From positions 89,253,138-89,317,137 of the forward strand of contig OZ022503.1 in assembly GCA_963989385.1 (NCBI GenBank): 64,000 nucleotides of DNA, read 5' to 3'. Positions 63,427 to 64,000 of the stretch are shown here, piece after piece. Both the position numbers and the translations under genes were made by a program. The notes under the pieces were generated by a model. The model saw nothing but the letters and a program-made list of their open reading frames with translations, was not told where the DNA came from and searched no databases. The number at the start of each line of letters is the position of its first letter. Position 1 is the first letter of the stretch. Source of the DNA: Ctena decussata (Eukaryota > Mollusca > Bivalvia > Lucinida > Lucinidae).

Positions 63427-64000
63427 TGTTATGAATATGGTGTTTAAGTTGGTGTAAATATTTTCTTTTACCATGATTTTGCAGTTTTTAGATGTTTACT
63501 AGGTTTGAAATAAACAAGTTGTTTACATTGTACTTTAGAACATTCTGGAATAACTATTTTTAGTACTGAGAAAATATTAGACCTTTCTGTTGTAAACATT
63601 AAGAATCTTCTGGTATGAAATTATGTCAGAATTGAGTACTTTTTGGTAAGATCTATTTTTGGTTAGTTCCGGAATGTTCCTAGATATTATATAAAGAGGA
63701 CAGATTTTCATTTAGAGGATATTTGTATGAAAACTTTCACCAGTCTATAGTAAAATAAGTTATACTGGAATTTAAATATATTGGATTTGGAAATATTCAT
63801 GTGCTCATACATACTTTATCTTCTGGGATCAGAAATTATTAAAGGACTTGTGTTTTAAATTCTGAGGGACATTCAGACTAAAATAAGGTATCGTTAATTA
63901 CATATTTTCTTGATTAATTAATGACTGTTTTATTTTGATGTACAAGTAAATAAATTTTGTTAAGTTTAAAAACAGGCTTGTTGCTGGTTTACTTCCATCT
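63427..64000 (+). repeat. 3' long terminal repeat, cut by the window end
   Basis: 574 bases, matching the 5' LTR except at 63721 (A) and 63812 (T). About 27 bases and the target duplication lie beyond the window. Confidence 0.95.

Larger units (their letters stand above)
57722..64000 (+). mobile_element. Ty3/gypsy LTR retrotransposon with integrase upstream of RT (Gmr1-like)
   Basis: Order on the plus strand: LTR, primer binding site, gag with coiled coil and SCAN-like capsid region, zinc knuckle, aspartic protease, integrase (HHCC, DD35E, GPY module), reverse transcriptase (YIDD), RNase H, polypurine tract, LTR. RNase H ends 145 bp before the 3' LTR, and no integrase follows it. The RT and RNase H are clearly of Ty3/gypsy type (FGMKNSPATFQ, AYIDD, AVDASDVGAGSVL). 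Ordinary Ty3/gypsy has integrase last; placement before RT is the hallmark of the Gmr1-like group. One stop and one frame break are the only defects seen. The right LTR runs off the window after 574 of about 601 bp. No envelope-like frame is present. Confidence 0.93.

Noticed and set aside
1..64000. CRISPR arrays, operons or other prokaryotic systems
   Set aside because: The tandem arrays have long degenerate units without unique spacers. Spliced exons and retroelements show an animal genome.

Overview
The window looks like one piece of a mollusc nuclear genome, most likely a bivalve. The evidence is long AT-rich introns with GT-AG junctions, extracellular animal domains (CUB and kringle), and a dense load of mobile elements of kinds common in clams and their relatives: Penelope-like retroelements, tandem-repeat-bearing elements with GACGGACG ends, palindromic MITEs and tRNA-headed SINEs. 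The organism call is inference; nothing in the sequence names the species.

Host gene. Twelve exons of one large multidomain gene lie on the minus strand between 54941 and 1491. In transcription order they encode CUB-1 (54742-54941 + 52605-52758), kringle-1 (47514-47774), CUB-2 (40731-40909 + 35122-35284), CUB-3 (31863-32062 + 30040-30199), kringle-2 (14906-15154), CUB-4 (8105-8304 + 6387-6549) and CUB-5 (2708-2925 + 1491-1650). Every CUB is split by a phase-0 intron at the same place, and every domain is flanked by phase-1 introns, so the exons join in frame (2307 nt, 769 codons). Neither the start nor the end of the gene is in the window. The order reads as a repeated module kringle-CUB-CUB. 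Four of the five CUB domains carry a DxDxDGxxD-like acidic loop where CUB domains usually have a proline/tyrosine turn.

Introns. Almost everything else from 1 to 56 kb is repeat: Penelope-like RT fragments (13555-14776, 25228-28830, 37299-39304 and many 3' tails), three kinds of tandem-repeat element (9190-11500 and 26020-28049; 11880-13552; 33235-35010), at least three MITE families, LINE fragments (43495-44573 and shorter ones), two tRNA-headed SINEs and several hairpins. Nested insertions give a relative chronology in three places.

Right end. After a decayed BEL/Pao gag fragment (about 56650-57300) there is an almost complete, very young Ty3/gypsy LTR retrotransposon (57722 to beyond 64000). 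Its 601-bp LTR and the visible 574 bp of the 3' LTR differ at two positions. Its domain order is gag, zinc knuckle, protease, integrase, reverse transcriptase, RNase H: integrase lies upstream of RT, as in Ty1/copia and the Gmr1-like group, instead of at the end as in ordinary Ty3/gypsy. Its gag holds a region resembling the SCAN domain, which is known to descend from Gmr1-like gag. One in-frame TGA and one single-base frame break interrupt the coding frame. This element and the CUB/kringle gene are the most interesting contents of the window.
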